Positions 18,772 through 27,825 of a DNA stretch of 64,000 nucleotides are shown one piece after another (the stretch's first letter is position 1; the number at the start of each line of letters is the position of its first letter). The notes below the pieces were generated by a model, which was not told the DNA's origin, made no database searches, and was given only the letters and a program-made list of their open reading frames with translations. The position numbers were made by a program, and so were the translations under genes. This DNA is from JAWKTT01 sp041398965 (GTDB lineage Bacteria > Planctomycetota > Planctomycetia > Planctomycetales > Planctomycetaceae). The DNA lies in contig JAWKTT010000010.1 of the NCBI GenBank assembly GCA_041398965.1, positions 1 to 64,000 of the forward strand. The letters are read 5' to 3'.

Positions 18772-19377
18772 CACCCCCAGACAGAAGCAGCGAGCGGAGG
18801 GCTGGCTCCAGTCTTCAACGAGCCTCGCTACACGTTCAACGGCGCCATCGACTCCCTCATCTACGATGGCACGGTCGCCACACTCACCGCCACCGGCACC
18901 GAGAATAACCCCCTCACGTTCTTGGACAATAACTACTCCTGGCCGTTCTCTCTGCAAAGCGATGGCAAGATCAAGTACCAAGGCTACGACCCCAGCGACG
19001 TCTCTGTCGGCACCAGCTATTCGTTCACAGCCCAAGTCAACGTCCAGTACGGCAGCGATTCGGCCACGGTCACAATCAACGTTGTGGCTGCGGAACCCGT
19101 GAATCACGCTCCAGTGTTCGGGCAGTCAGCTTATTCCTGGTCGGTGCAGACAACGGCGGTGTCGGGAGCTGTGGTGGGGACGATCACGGCGACGGATGCC
19201 GATGGGGACGGAGTGACGCTGGCGCTGGCCAGTTCCTCGCCGTTTGTGTTTGACGCCGTCACCGGTGAGCTGACCGTCGGCGACGCCAGCTTGCTGGTCG
19301 ACGGGGCAACACACAGCTACACCGTCACGGCAACCGACGGAGACCTGACAACGACGGCCACCATCACTAGTCTGTGA
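18772..19377 (+). pseudogene. Fragment of a cadherin-like / Ig-domain surface protein
   Basis: An open frame without a start codon at its left end. In frame it reads GLAPVFNEPRYTFNGAI, then SDVSVGTSYSFTAQV and NHAPVFGQSAYSWSV, two tandem cadherin-like domains (NHAPVF start, ITATDADGDGVTLAL and TVTATDGDLTTTATI calcium-type motifs). Such domains normally sit in very large planctomycete surface proteins. Here there is no signal peptide and no C-terminal region. The frame stops at TGA 19375, inside the 3' end of the opposing gene. ATG at 18922 could start a 151-residue product, but it would begin mid-domain. Best read as a leftover of a larger gene. Confidence 0.7.
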
Positions 19378-19693
19378 TGACCTGTTCTAGCACTTCGAGG
19401 GTGAGGGTTTCGCCGTTGGCTTGGCTGATGGAGATGGTTGCGGTCTCTCCGTCTCGGGTGAGGAGGGTCGGTTTCGAGAGGAGGGACTGTTGGCCATCGG
19501 GGCCGGTGATGGCAATGCGGCAGTCCACCTTCACCATGGTTGCGCCTTCACTCTCTTCGCCCATCGTAACCTGGGCAACCGATGGCGGAGCCGCATGAGC
19601 ACTCGTTGATGAGGTCCCGCCTGGCCCCTGAGTGAACTGCAATAAGCCACTGAGGAGAGCCGCAATGGCAACGCACGAGAGAATCGGTTTCAT
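19367..19693 (-). CDS. Small secreted protein of unknown function
   Basis: A 108-residue protein with a clean signal peptide (MKPILSCVAIAALLSGLLQF) followed by a short low-complexity linker and a beta-rich tail (MVKVDCRIAITGPDGQQ, TATISISQANGETLTLEV). GAGGAG lies about 6 nt before ATG at 19693, which supports the start. The last codons overlap the end of the cadherin-like fragment on the other strand. No family recognised. Confidence 0.75.
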   Translation of the reverse strand: MKPILSCVAIAALLSGLLQFTQGPGGTSSTSAHAAPPSVAQVTMGEESEGATMVKVDCRIAITGPDGQQSLLSKPTLLTRDGETATISISQANGETLTLEVLEQVITD

Positions 19694-20348
19694 GGGAAAC
19701 TCCTCAGCTGGGGACAGAGTCGAGGGATCAATCGGAATGTCTTGATGCTCTCTAATCCAAACGGCTCGATCCGGGCAAGATCAATCTCGGCGTTCCGCAA
19801 TAACATCTGCGGGCCCCACATTGCGAAATGTCTCCGAACACCGTTTCGTCTCACACTTGAAGTGTGGACGTCGGGCGGTGATGTGAAGGAACATTTTCGC
19901 CACCGATAGAACGGTTCGTTACGGATTTCAGTGGGGATGGATGGAACATGTCGCGATGTCCCAGCAACGCTACGGGGTGACGCGATGTGGTGGTTCGGCA
20001 TCGTACCGACTTGACCCACCCTACGATTCTCGGTCCGCTCGAAAGGCGAGATTGGCCGGTTTCTTCTCTTCGGACTGGCTCGCCCGTTGACAGCGGGACT
20101 CTGCGCGCCAACAATCCCGGATCGAAGACTTCGTGGCGGCATTGATGATGGCGCCCCGACTCGGTGTCGGTGGATGGACATCGTTCCCTTTTGACGCCGA
20201 GGTCAACGGCACAGCGAGGATAGGCGTCACTGGAATCAAGAGACCGACGTACGACGAACTCACGAGACACACAAACTCAACACGCAAGCAGACTCAGCAC
20301 GTTTTGGAACTTAGACCGGACAACTCCGGGCCAATTCAAGGATCGACG
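19694..20348. other. Intergenic region upstream of clpP with a type A palindrome
   Basis: About 650 bases. The six-frame ORFs here are Arg/Pro/Ser-rich and look non-coding. A short palindrome CACACT-TGA-AGTGTG at 19852-19866, preceded by CGTTTCG, resembles the one at 54864-54893. A TGACCCACCCTACGATTCTCGG stretch near 20011 also has repeat character. The clpP promoter should lie at the right end. Confidence 0.5.
19846..19868. repeat. Palindrome, type A, second copy
   Basis: CGTTTCG-like lead (19843-19849) then TCTCACACTTGAAGTGTGG. The arms CACACT/AGTGTG are perfect, 3-nt loop. Compare 54864-54893, which shares the lead and the arms. Confidence 0.6.
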
Positions 20349-20984
20349 ATGAATCAGTTTTTTAGTCAGCAGCACTCTCCGGTCTCGCCGCAGATGGCGG
20401 ATTATCAGCGAACCCGACAGATGGGGGTTGGCGACCTCCTCCTCGAGAATCGCATCATCTTCATGGATGGCGTGATCCATGACGCCGTCGCGAATCTTGT
20501 CGTCATGAAGATGTTGTACCTCCAGTCTGAGAACAAGCATCAAGACATCCACTTCTATGTCAACTCCCCCGGCGGGTCAGTTTCGGCCACGCTGGCGATG
20601 TACGACACCATGCAGTATCTCGATTGCGACGTTGCGACCTACTGCATCGGGATGGCTGCCAGTGGCGGGGCGATCCTCATGGCCGGGGGGACGCATGGAA
20701 AGCGATTCATTCTGCCTCATGCCAAGATGATGATCCATCAGCCACACGGCTCGGTCGGCGGACAGGTTTCCGACATCGAGATTCAGGCGAAGGAGATCGT
20801 GCAGACTCGTGAGATTCTTAACGAGATGCTGGCTCGACACACCGGTCAGCCGGTCGAACGGATCGCCAAAGACACCGAACGCGACCGCTACCTGACAGCC
20901 GTCGAAGCCAAAGAATATGGCCTCGTGGATGAAGTCGTCTTTCCAAAACGGGACAAGTCGAAGCCTGCCGAGAAGAAGGCGTAG
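20349..20984 (+). CDS. clpP: ATP-dependent Clp protease proteolytic subunit (first copy)
   Basis: ClpP forms the tetradecameric serine-protease barrel that degrades proteins unfolded by ClpA/ClpX. The 211-residue product shows HFYVNSPGGSVSATLAMYDT, the nucleophile region TYCIGMAASGGAIL (Ser105), the His region ILPHAKMMIHQP (His130), and Asp179 in DTERDRYL, a complete triad. The nucleophile surroundings (AASGG) differ from the usual A-S-M-G. ATG at 20349 is chosen; the upstream in-frame extension has no ClpP resemblance. A second clpP follows 190 bases downstream in the same direction, as in other bacteria with ClpP pairs that form mixed or specialised barrels. Confidence 0.96.
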   Translation: MNQFFSQQHSPVSPQMADYQRTRQMGVGDLLLENRIIFMDGVIHDAVANLVVMKMLYLQSENKHQDIHFYVNSPGGSVSATLAMYDTMQYLDCDVATYCIGMAASGGAILMAGGTHGKRFILPHAKMMIHQPHGSVGGQVSDIEIQAKEIVQTREILNEMLARHTGQPVERIAKDTERDRYLTAVEAKEYGLVDEVVFPKRDKSKPAEKKA

Positions 20985-21174
20985 CTGGTCTCAACTTCCG
21001 CGACGGATTGTTCGCAAGCCGTCACCTCGTCCAACTGTTCATTGTCAACAACTCGAAGGCTCGAAACCTTGGTGACCCGCAAACGATTGATCTCGTATCG
21101 ATCATCACCAGTTCACCTTGCCGACACGCGACGACCGCACACCTGACACCGCACATCGAAACGGATCACCTTTC

Positions 21175-21780
21175 ATGACCACTCTTGTTCCTTATGTTAT
21201 CGAGAAGTCCGGCCGCGAAGAGCGGGCGATGGACATCTACTCCCGTTTGCTCAAAGACCGCATCATCTTTATGGGGAGCGGCGTCAACGATCAAATCGCC
21301 AACAGCATCGTCGCTCAGTTGCTGTTCCTCCAGTTCGATGATCCAGAGGCAGACATCCACATGTACATCAACTCGCCGGGCGGATCGGTGACTGCTGGTC
21401 TCGCCATCTACGACACGATGCAGTACATCAACTGCGATGTCTCGACCTACTGCATCGGCCAGGCGAGCAGCATGGGAGCCATCTTGCTGACGGCCGGCGC
21501 GAAGGGGAAACGCTTCGCCCTGCCGAACGCCCGCATCATGATTCACCAACCCCTCGCCGGAATGGAAGGGACCGCAACCGAACTCGAGTTGCACACCTTC
21601 GAGCTGCTCAAGGTGAAGCGGCGCATGAATGAGATCCTGTTGAAGCACACCGGCAAGACACTGGCACAGCTCGAAGAAGATACCGACCGCGACAACTTCA
21701 TGTCGGCTAACGAGGCCGTGGAATACGGTTTGATCGACAAGGTGTTAGAACGGGTTGAGATGCCGAAGAAGGCAGACTGA
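21175..21780 (+). CDS. clpP: ATP-dependent Clp protease proteolytic subunit (second copy)
   Basis: A 201-residue ClpP with the canonical nucleophile motif CIGQASSMGAILL (Ser99), His124 in ARIMIHQP, and the DTDRDNFMSANEAVEYGL region with the catalytic Asp. ATG at 21175 gives the normal mature-size protein; the longer upstream frame lacks similarity. About 190 bases separate it from the first copy, so both are probably in one operon. Its active-site wording is closer to the classical enzyme than that of the first copy, so the two may have diverged in role. No clpX is in the window. Confidence 0.97.
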   Translation: MTTLVPYVIEKSGREERAMDIYSRLLKDRIIFMGSGVNDQIANSIVAQLLFLQFDDPEADIHMYINSPGGSVTAGLAIYDTMQYINCDVSTYCIGQASSMGAILLTAGAKGKRFALPNARIMIHQPLAGMEGTATELELHTFELLKVKRRMNEILLKHTGKTLAQLEEDTDRDNFMSANEAVEYGLIDKVLERVEMPKKAD

Positions 21781-21813
21781 TCTGGCTGCCACGACTCCAC
21801 GGGATGCAGCAAA

Positions 21814-21829
21814 CGTTTCCCGTGAAACG
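21814..21829. promoter_or_regulatory. parS-like palindrome, copy 1
   Basis: CGTTTCCCGTGAAACG differs from the 14-bp core of the bacterial parS consensus (GTTTCAC-GTGAAAC) at one base. It lies in the gap between clpP2 and the lipoprotein gene. The exact reverse complement occurs at 24906-24921. Confidence 0.55.
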
Positions 21830-21856
21830 ATGATCCGAACAGGGAGGTTCGGGCAC

Positions 21857-23281
21857 ATGGCGAAAACTCTTTCTGTCCTACTGATCGGCGCGATGCTGTG
21901 CAACCTTCTCGGTTGCACAGGCGCAGGTCGACGTATGCAGCGAGAGGTGCTCGAAGCCCGTCTCCGAGATTCTCAAGACCTCGCCTATCGACACGAGCAA
22001 GCTCTCGCCAGGGCGGAAGTCGAGCAACGACTGGCTCGCGACGAAGCCGACATGCTCCGTCATGAACTGGCCAAACTCGAACGCTCGCCGCTGCTGCCAG
22101 AGCAAGCAGACGTCTTACTTCGGGCGGAGTCACTCGCGTTTCATACGATGATGACGGGTGCCCGTGATGCCGATGGTCGACCGGGTGACGACAACCTCAA
22201 CATCGTGCTGGTCCCATATGATCGGGACGGCGAGCCGGTGAAACTGGCGGGGGCAATCAAGATCGAAGTTCTTGACCCGGCACGTGATGCCGCCGGTCAC
22301 GTGCTCGGTGAGTGGACCTACTCTCCCCAGGAAGCCCGCGATCATTGGCACAAGGGCTTCCTGGCTTCCGGGTTCCTGTTTGACCTGCCGCTCCCCCATT
22401 CGCCGCGGAGTGAACAGATAGTCCTTCAAGCTCACCTTCAGTCTCCTGATGGCCGCGAGTTTCATACCGTGCATCAGTTGAAGGTGAAGCTTCCCGACGA
22501 ACCCTTTGCGAACGATCAACTGGCTGAGTCCACGACGACCATCGACTCCGCAACACCCGGCACCCTGTCGACGAGTGACATCCCCGGCAGAGCAACTCTC
22601 ACGCCCGGACCGCTCCCCGTCGTCAACGCGGCTCCTTTGGGTCACCCGGTCCATGAGTATCCACAAGGAGCAACCCCGACTGACAGTGTGAAAACTCATC
22701 AGCCGACCCCGTCGGTCGCCCCCGTTCTGCGTCCTTCGCTTCCCGTCAAACAGTCTCGGGATCAATTGGAGTCGGTTCCATTTGTATTGGACATCTCGTC
22801 GACGGTGCCAGTCGATCGGATTTCCAATTCGCGAATGCCGACGTTCGTTCCGCCGGAGACTCAAAGTATCCCGAACTCGAACTCCTCGCCAGTTGCCGAA
22901 GTATCAGAAGTGTCGCAACCGGATTCACCCAATTCGCCCCTGCCAACTGCCTCGAACGCCGCTGTCTCACCGCCAGTTCGGCCCGATGAGACGAACAGTT
23001 TTCCCACGTCAAGTTCGCCGCCGAATCAACATTACCCAACAGGACACCCTCGCAGTCGATTCGGTCGGCTTCCTAGTCGGGTCGTGCCGTTGACCGATCT
23101 GTACCGCGAACCTTCAACGACTGGCGACTCTGCCGTCACCGAAGAGGCGGACAACTTTCAAGATTCCGGTCTGTTGGCCCCCCACCGTCCGGTACGTTCC
23201 CGAGTTCTCCCTCTGCAACGCCGCGAGAACCGCCGTGACCACGACGACCGCCGATCCCGCCCCTTCCCAGGGGACGAGTAA
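21857..23281 (+). CDS. Large lipoprotein with coiled-coil region
   Basis: A 474-residue protein with a lipobox (VLLIGAMLCNLLGC), so it is exported and lipid-anchored. After the Cys comes a charged helical region (residues about 25-75, rich in RLRDSQDL, EQALARAEVEQRLARDEADM) suited to a coiled coil, then a beta-domain (AGAIKIEVLDPARD, WHKGFLASGFLFDLPLP, IVLQAHLQSPDGREF), then a long Pro/Ser/Thr-rich tail ending in basic RRENRRDHDDRR. ATG at 21857 is supported by GGGAGG about 9 nt upstream. The beta-domain recalls planctomycete lipoproteins of unknown role; no function is assigned. Confidence 0.82.
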   Translation: MAKTLSVLLIGAMLCNLLGCTGAGRRMQREVLEARLRDSQDLAYRHEQALARAEVEQRLARDEADMLRHELAKLERSPLLPEQADVLLRAESLAFHTMMTGARDADGRPGDDNLNIVLVPYDRDGEPVKLAGAIKIEVLDPARDAAGHVLGEWTYSPQEARDHWHKGFLASGFLFDLPLPHSPRSEQIVLQAHLQSPDGREFHTVHQLKVKLPDEPFANDQLAESTTTIDSATPGTLSTSDIPGRATLTPGPLPVVNAAPLGHPVHEYPQGATPTDSVKTHQPTPSVAPVLRPSLPVKQSRDQLESVPFVLDISSTVPVDRISNSRMPTFVPPETQSIPNSNSSPVAEVSEVSQPDSPNSPLPTASNAAVSPPVRPDETNSFPTSSSPPNQHYPTGHPRSRFGRLPSRVVPLTDLYREPSTTGDSAVTEEADNFQDSGLLAPHRPVRSRVLPLQRRENRRDHDDRRSRPFPGDE

Positions 23282-23382
23282 GCGGGGATTCACGCATTGG
23301 CAACCTAGACTCTCGCTCGCACCTGGCTACCATACAGTCATTCCTCTCATGATCCTCGTATGGCTCTGCGAAAGTTGTGACA

Positions 23383-23706
23383 ATGCCTGCTCCTTATGAA
23401 ATCTATGATGCTGCGGTTGCCCTGAAGTCGGCTGGTGACCTGACCGGGGCGATCGCAAAGCTGAAGGAAGTGCTGACGCTCGACCCCAATCACACCGACA
23501 CACACTGTGCGTTGGCCGTCTATCTCCAACAGGCGGGCGATCCGGAAGGGGCGATTCAACACGCTCTGAAGGTTGTCGAGGCCGACCCGAACGATCCCTT
23601 TTCGCATGTGCAGTTGTCGACGGTGTACATGAAGTGCGGAAAGATCCCACAAGCCGAAGATGCTCTTGCCCGAGCCAAACAACTCCGAGCTGGCGGGTGT
23701 CACTAG
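23383..23706 (+). CDS. TPR-repeat protein
   Basis: A 108-residue protein consisting of about three tetratricopeptide repeats, seen as DAAVALKSAGDLTGAIAKL with LTLDPNHTD, then LAVYLQQAGDPEGAIQHAL with VEADPNDP, then STVYMKCGKIPQAEDAL. TPRs mediate protein contacts. ATG at 23383 (MPAPYEIYD) is preferred over GTG two codons upstream. No signal is present, so it is cytoplasmic. It lies between the lipoprotein and the glycosyltransferase on the same strand. Its partner is unknown. Confidence 0.85.
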   Translation: MPAPYEIYDAAVALKSAGDLTGAIAKLKEVLTLDPNHTDTHCALAVYLQQAGDPEGAIQHALKVVEADPNDPFSHVQLSTVYMKCGKIPQAEDALARAKQLRAGGCH

Positions 23707-23808
23707 CACCCGGACGATGGACTTCCCTTTCCGTCGTGATCATAGCGACGCGACGGAAATTCGTGTTCGTCGTAGGTGGTGATCGGTCGTTCTCTTCCGA
23801 GGTTGTCT

Positions 23809-25701
23809 ATGCCCGCCGTCACCGTGACAGCCGATGACCCGCGGTCTCCAGCCGTCTGGGAGTGGCGGACTCTCTTGCTGGTCGTCGTCGTCGCATTGGG
23901 ACTCCGTGGCGCGTTCCCGTCACACATGGCGGTCGATCACTTTGACGAAGGGGTCTACGCGTCGAACTGGTTCTGTAATCATCCGCCACTTACCGAGACG
24001 CATGAGTATCCCCAACGACACCTCTACGCTCCCCCCCTTTGGCCAGCTCTGCTCGAATGGGTGTTGATCCTCAGCAACAGCAATCCGCACTCGGTGATGT
24101 GGGTCAATGTGGTGATCGGGGTACTCTCGTGTGTCCTGTTGTGGTGGGTGTGCCGCGACTGGTTTGGGCCGGTCGCCGGTCTGGTCGCGGCAGGTTTGCT
24201 CGCCGTAAACGACTCACACATCTTTTTCAGCCGAACCGCACTGACTGATGTCCCGCTCCTTTTTCTTCTGGTCGCCGCCGTATGGACCGGGATGCGTGCG
24301 ATCGAAACGGGCCGTCCACTCTGGATCGGGGGAGCTGGTCTGCTGACGGCTCTCGCCTGGTGGACTAAGTACAACGGCTGGCTGGCGTTGGCGATTACCG
24401 GTAGCGGCACCGCCGGCTGGCTCCTCTTCCGTCGACCTCAAGGTCTGAGGCCGATTACCTTCCTGTTCCGCTGGACTCTCACCGCCCTCATCGCCTGCGG
24501 CCTCTGGCTCCCGGTCCTCTGGGACCTGGAACCGGTCGGCGGCTATCGCGTCGTCGCCGAGAACCATGCGGGATACTTTCTCGGCATTGGTGGTTGGTGG
24601 AAGTCAGCCATACAGCAGGTGATGAAGCATAGCCTTGTCCGTAGCACGGAGGGGGTCACCGGCTGCCTGACGGTGATGGCTATCGGTGTTACTCTTCTGC
24701 TGCGATCGAAACGGAACATCATCACGCCCGGCGATTCCACTTCGTCGTCACGATTCGATTGGCAATCCATCACCGTCGGCGTTCTGCTAGCGATCGCCAT
24801 TGCCCTCTCGATGACAACCCTCGGTACGACATTGCATCTGTTCGTTCTGGCGTTGGTCGGGTGCGGCGTAGGTGCCTTTCGACAAGTGGCGGAGACTGGG
24901 CGAGGCGTTTCACGGGAAACGATTTCACACGAGAACCGTGTCGTATGGGGAGCATGGATTGTGTCCGCCTGGGTGATCGGGCTGACTCTATCGACCCCAC
25001 TCTACACACCGTATCCGCGTCTCCTGCTTCCCTGGATCGCGGCAACGATTCTCGGAACGTCCCTGCTCGTGTCGCAAGTCCCCCGATTGGTCGAGAGCTT
25101 CCCACGTCAAGTTGGTCGGTCTGTTGGTCGCAAGTGGATCGCGGCCTCCGCCGTGGTGGGAGTCTCGGGACTGTTGTTGTTGGTCGGCAGCGGGTTCGGA
25201 AGATGGAATGCCGCGACCTGGCGAGTGGGTGAAGAACTCTCCTGGCGGAACCGCTCTGCGGTCGTTCAGTCAGCGATTGAGGTCGAAAGGATCGCGCGGG
25301 AGGACTCCATCGCACATCCTGGCCCTCGCATCAACAGCCGCGGCCAGAGACTCGATGCAGCGATTTACGTGCTGGGTGATCCTCCCCTGTTTTATCACCT
25401 CTCGGCCCTCAAGAAACAATCGAACTTTCAATATTGGGTACAGCCGATCTCGACCCTGGACCTGTTGACGTCCGGAGAAGTTCGCGGTCAACAAGTGATG
25501 ACTTACCTCGTGGTCAAGCGGCCCGATTCGTCGATTGAGAGGGCGATCGACGATGCGGTGGCGAGCGGTCAACTCAAAGCCATTGACGGAACGGATCAAA
25601 CCGGCCCGAGCGTTGCAACCCTGTTAGATTACGACATCCCCGACGAAGACATCCAAGTCTTCCGTTCCTACCACTATATGGTCTATCGCCTTCGTTCGTG
25701 A
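23809..25701 (+). CDS. GT39/ArnT-like membrane glycosyltransferase
   Basis: Integral membrane glycosyltransferase of the dolichyl-phosphate-mannose/ArnT superfamily, which moves sugars from a lipid-phosphate donor at the outer face of the inner membrane. The 630-residue product has the hallmark acidic pair in the first periplasmic loop (DHFDEGVYASNW, near residues 43-54), the HLYAPPLWPALLEW segment, and an array of hydrophobic helices through residue 480, followed by a soluble C-terminal domain. ATG at 23809 is preferred over GTG at 23776. The gene runs towards lpxA and may act on the cell envelope. A parS-like palindrome lies inside the coding region at 24906. Confidence 0.82.
   Translation: MPAVTVTADDPRSPAVWEWRTLLLVVVVALGLRGAFPSHMAVDHFDEGVYASNWFCNHPPLTETHEYPQRHLYAPPLWPALLEWVLILSNSNPHSVMWVNVVIGVLSCVLLWWVCRDWFGPVAGLVAAGLLAVNDSHIFFSRTALTDVPLLFLLVAAVWTGMRAIETGRPLWIGGAGLLTALAWWTKYNGWLALAITGSGTAGWLLFRRPQGLRPITFLFRWTLTALIACGLWLPVLWDLEPVGGYRVVAENHAGYFLGIGGWWKSAIQQVMKHSLVRSTEGVTGCLTVMAIGVTLLLRSKRNIITPGDSTSSSRFDWQSITVGVLLAIAIALSMTTLGTTLHLFVLALVGCGVGAFRQVAETGRGVSRETISHENRVVWGAWIVSAWVIGLTLSTPLYTPYPRLLLPWIAATILGTSLLVSQVPRLVESFPRQVGRSVGRKWIAASAVVGVSGLLLLVGSGFGRWNAATWRVGEELSWRNRSAVVQSAIEVERIAREDSIAHPGPRINSRGQRLDAAIYVLGDPPLFYHLSALKKQSNFQYWVQPISTLDLLTSGEVRGQQVMTYLVVKRPDSSIERAIDDAVASGQLKAIDGTDQTGPSVATLLDYDIPDEDIQVFRSYHYMVYRLRS
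24906..24921. promoter_or_regulatory. parS-like palindrome, copy 2 (inside coding sequence)
   Basis: CGTTTCACGGGAAACG, the exact reverse complement of the copy at 21814-21829. It encodes part of Val-Ser-Arg-Glu-Thr in the glycosyltransferase. Confidence 0.55.
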
Positions 25702-25796
25702 TGACCAGGCATCATTGGCGACCGCGCGTCGTCGCTCGATTCCTGGCAAGAGTTGTGGTTGGAAGAGGGGGAAGAATCGACGTTGGCGTCTCTGAG

Positions 25797-26645
25797 CTAC
25801 GATGCGGCCCGGATGTCAGGACGGGGGCTGGTGACGTTTCGGAAGACTTCCCGAGCACGCCCCATCTTTCCGGCACTCTGTCGTTCTAAGGCTGCGAAGA
25901 GTTCCGCCAGTTCGATCGGGATGGTTCCGCCGCAGTCCGCTGCCAGTGTTTCCCGAACCGTCTGCACCTTCTGATACTCTCGAAACAGGGCCCGGTACGC
26001 CTTGCGGATGCAGGCGATCGTGTGGTCACCCATGCCGGCCCGCTGCATCCCAACAAGGTTGATGTTCTTCACTTCCGAACCTTCGGCTCCGAAGGCGAGC
26101 ATGAAGGGGGGGACATCTCGGACAACCCGCGATCCTCCGCCGACAAAGGCAAGGCGTCCCACCGTTGTGAAGTGATGCACGACCGAGTTACCGGAGATGC
26201 AGGCCCGGTCGTGGACATGGACATGCCCGCCGAGCAACACGCCGTTGACAATGACGGTGTCATCATAAACATGGCAGTTGTGGGCGACATGAGCGTTCGA
26301 CATCAGCATGTTGCGGTTGCCAATGCGGGTGATGCCATCTTCCTTTTCCGCACCTCGATTGACGGTGACCCCTTCGCGAAACTGGTTGTCGTCGCCAATC
26401 CAAAGCTCGGTGTCGGCACCGTTGTAAGAGGTGTCTTGTGGTTCGGCCCCGATGACCGACCCGGGCCAGAAGCGGTTACGGCTCCCGATCGTCGTCTTGC
26501 CGGTAATCGAGACATGACTATCGAGGCGACAGCCATCGCCAAGTACGACGTCGGAACCGACCAGACAAAACGGACCGATCGTAACGTTCTCTCCGAGAAC
26601 GGCTCCCGGTTCTACATGGGCCAGTGGCGAGATAATCGTGGACAT
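25797..26645 (-). CDS. lpxA: UDP-N-acetylglucosamine acyltransferase
   Basis: Transfers a hydroxyacyl chain from ACP to UDP-GlcNAc, the first step of lipid A synthesis. The 282-residue product is a left-handed beta-helix with hexapeptide repeats (AHVEPGAVLGENVTIGPFC, SHVSITGKTTIGS) and the catalytic motif NAHVAHNCHV with the active His at 122. The GNRNMLM and LAFGAEGSEVKNINLVGMQR stretches fit LpxA. ATG at 26645 is chosen; the longer frame adds 13 unrelated residues. It follows lpxC and skp on the minus strand, the usual lipid A neighbourhood, in agreement with planctomycetes having a Gram-negative-type outer membrane. Confidence 0.95.
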   Translation of the reverse strand: MSTIISPLAHVEPGAVLGENVTIGPFCLVGSDVVLGDGCRLDSHVSITGKTTIGSRNRFWPGSVIGAEPQDTSYNGADTELWIGDDNQFREGVTVNRGAEKEDGITRIGNRNMLMSNAHVAHNCHVYDDTVIVNGVLLGGHVHVHDRACISGNSVVHHFTTVGRLAFVGGGSRVVRDVPPFMLAFGAEGSEVKNINLVGMQRAGMGDHTIACIRKAYRALFREYQKVQTVRETLAADCGGTIPIELAELFAALERQSAGKMGRAREVFRNVTSPRPDIRAAS

Positions 26646-26771
26646 CAGTGGCCTCTCTCGGGACGTCGTGTCTCGCGCGAGCAACGAGGGTCAACTGGGG
26701 GATGGAACAATATGATGGAAAGTTTGACTGTATTAATAGGTGCTTCTGGTGTGCAGAGCTTCAAGGCTGAC

Positions 26772-27644
26772 TTAGCCTGCGGCGGGAACTCTTTCGGCAA
26801 GTCGCAACTGTTTGTCGAGATGTCTTACGAGATCGTGGTTGAGGGCGTGCCCCGATTGGACACATTGGAAGGAACCTTGCAGATCGCATCCGAGCAATGC
26901 GAAGTCACCAATGCAGTCGAGAATCTTGTGGCGTGCGCACTCGGCGTCGGCTCGAAGTTGATTGTTGATCGGGCCATTGTCGCCAAAGACGAGGAGGCTT
27001 TCCGTCGTTGCCTTGGTCCCAAGTCCGGCTGCTTGCAAGAGGACGACCTCCGATTCGAGAACAAAGGTCCGGGCGAAGGCGATCTCGCGGGTGAATGTTT
27101 CTGGGGTGACGATCGTTTCCGCCGACTGTCGTCCAATGGCAGGGGCGTCGTAGTCGAGATCGTAACTGATGTGTAAAGTTCCGGGGGCCGATGCTCCCAT
27201 CTCGATTCGCCCCCGACCCGACGGAGCGAAGAGGCACTCGCGTTCCTGAATGACGCAAACTCGTCGACTGACCGACTGCTCAGCGATTCCCGCTTGATCA
27301 ATGGCTTCTACAAAGGGGAGGGCGGAGCCGTCGACACTGGGGGGCTCGGGGCCATCGATTTCGATGAGACAATTGTCGACCTGCAACCCAGCCAGCGCTG
27401 CCATCAGATGTTCGATGACTTCCACAACAGCCCCGTGACGACCGATGGCCGTCCGACGACCGCGCGAGATGACATAGCGGATGAGCGCTGGAATGCGAAT
27501 CCGATCAGCGAGGTCGGTCCTGAGAAACGCGATCCCATGACACTCGGGAGCAGGGAGTAGGCGAACCTTTGCGTCGGTACTGCCAAAGAGCCCGATCCCA
27601 CGAATCTCCACAGGTCGTTCGATGGTGCGTTGGTTGCGGAACAT
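26772..27644 (-). CDS. lpxC: UDP-3-O-acyl-N-acetylglucosamine deacetylase
   Basis: Zinc deacetylase that performs the committed step of lipid A synthesis. The 290-residue protein shows the zinc ligands His79 (VIEHLMAAL), His239 and Asp243 (ARHKILDCIGDFA), the catalytic Glu78, and the His266 region SGHALNHDLV. The conserved PPSVDGSALPFVEAI segment is present. ATG at 27644 is chosen. The common planctomycete fusion with FabZ is absent; the C-terminus ends at the normal position. It lies 126 bases upstream of lpxA. Confidence 0.95.
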   Translation of the reverse strand: MFRNQRTIERPVEIRGIGLFGSTDAKVRLLPAPECHGIAFLRTDLADRIRIPALIRYVISRGRRTAIGRHGAVVEVIEHLMAALAGLQVDNCLIEIDGPEPPSVDGSALPFVEAIDQAGIAEQSVSRRVCVIQERECLFAPSGRGRIEMGASAPGTLHISYDLDYDAPAIGRQSAETIVTPETFTREIAFARTFVLESEVVLLQAAGLGTKATTESLLVFGDNGPINNQLRADAECARHKILDCIGDFALLGCDLQGSFQCVQSGHALNHDLVRHLDKQLRLAERVPAAG

Positions 27645-27762
27645 CGAGAAATGTCTGGTGAGGGAAGGGGAAGGAGAGGCTCGGTCATCATGGCCAGTGC
27701 CAAGAGAGAGCATTGCGTCTTACTGCGAGTGTGATTCTGCGACTCATCTCAGGTACACAAAC

Positions 27763-27792
27763 ACACGGGTCGCCTGAGGGAACGACCCGTGT
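27763..27792 (-). terminator. Hairpin between skp and lpxC
   Basis: Perfect 10-bp stem ACACGGGTCG/CGACCCGTGT around a 10-nt loop, 34 bases past the skp stop codon. On the minus strand it is followed by TTTGTG, so it may terminate or attenuate the skp transcript before lpxC. Confidence 0.75.
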
Positions 27793-27825
27793 GCCGTATG
27801 TTTTCAGCAAACCGTCTGGCAGTCA

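Noticed and set aside
19690..20181. Minus-strand ORF upstream of clpP
   Set aside because: Arg/Pro/Ser-rich, no recognisable fold, contains a palindrome; judged non-coding.
26022..27176. Open frame of 384 codons on the + strand over lpxA and lpxC
   Set aside because: It lies antisense to two clearly identified enzymes, spans their gap and shows no protein-family resemblance; long antisense frames are common at this base composition.
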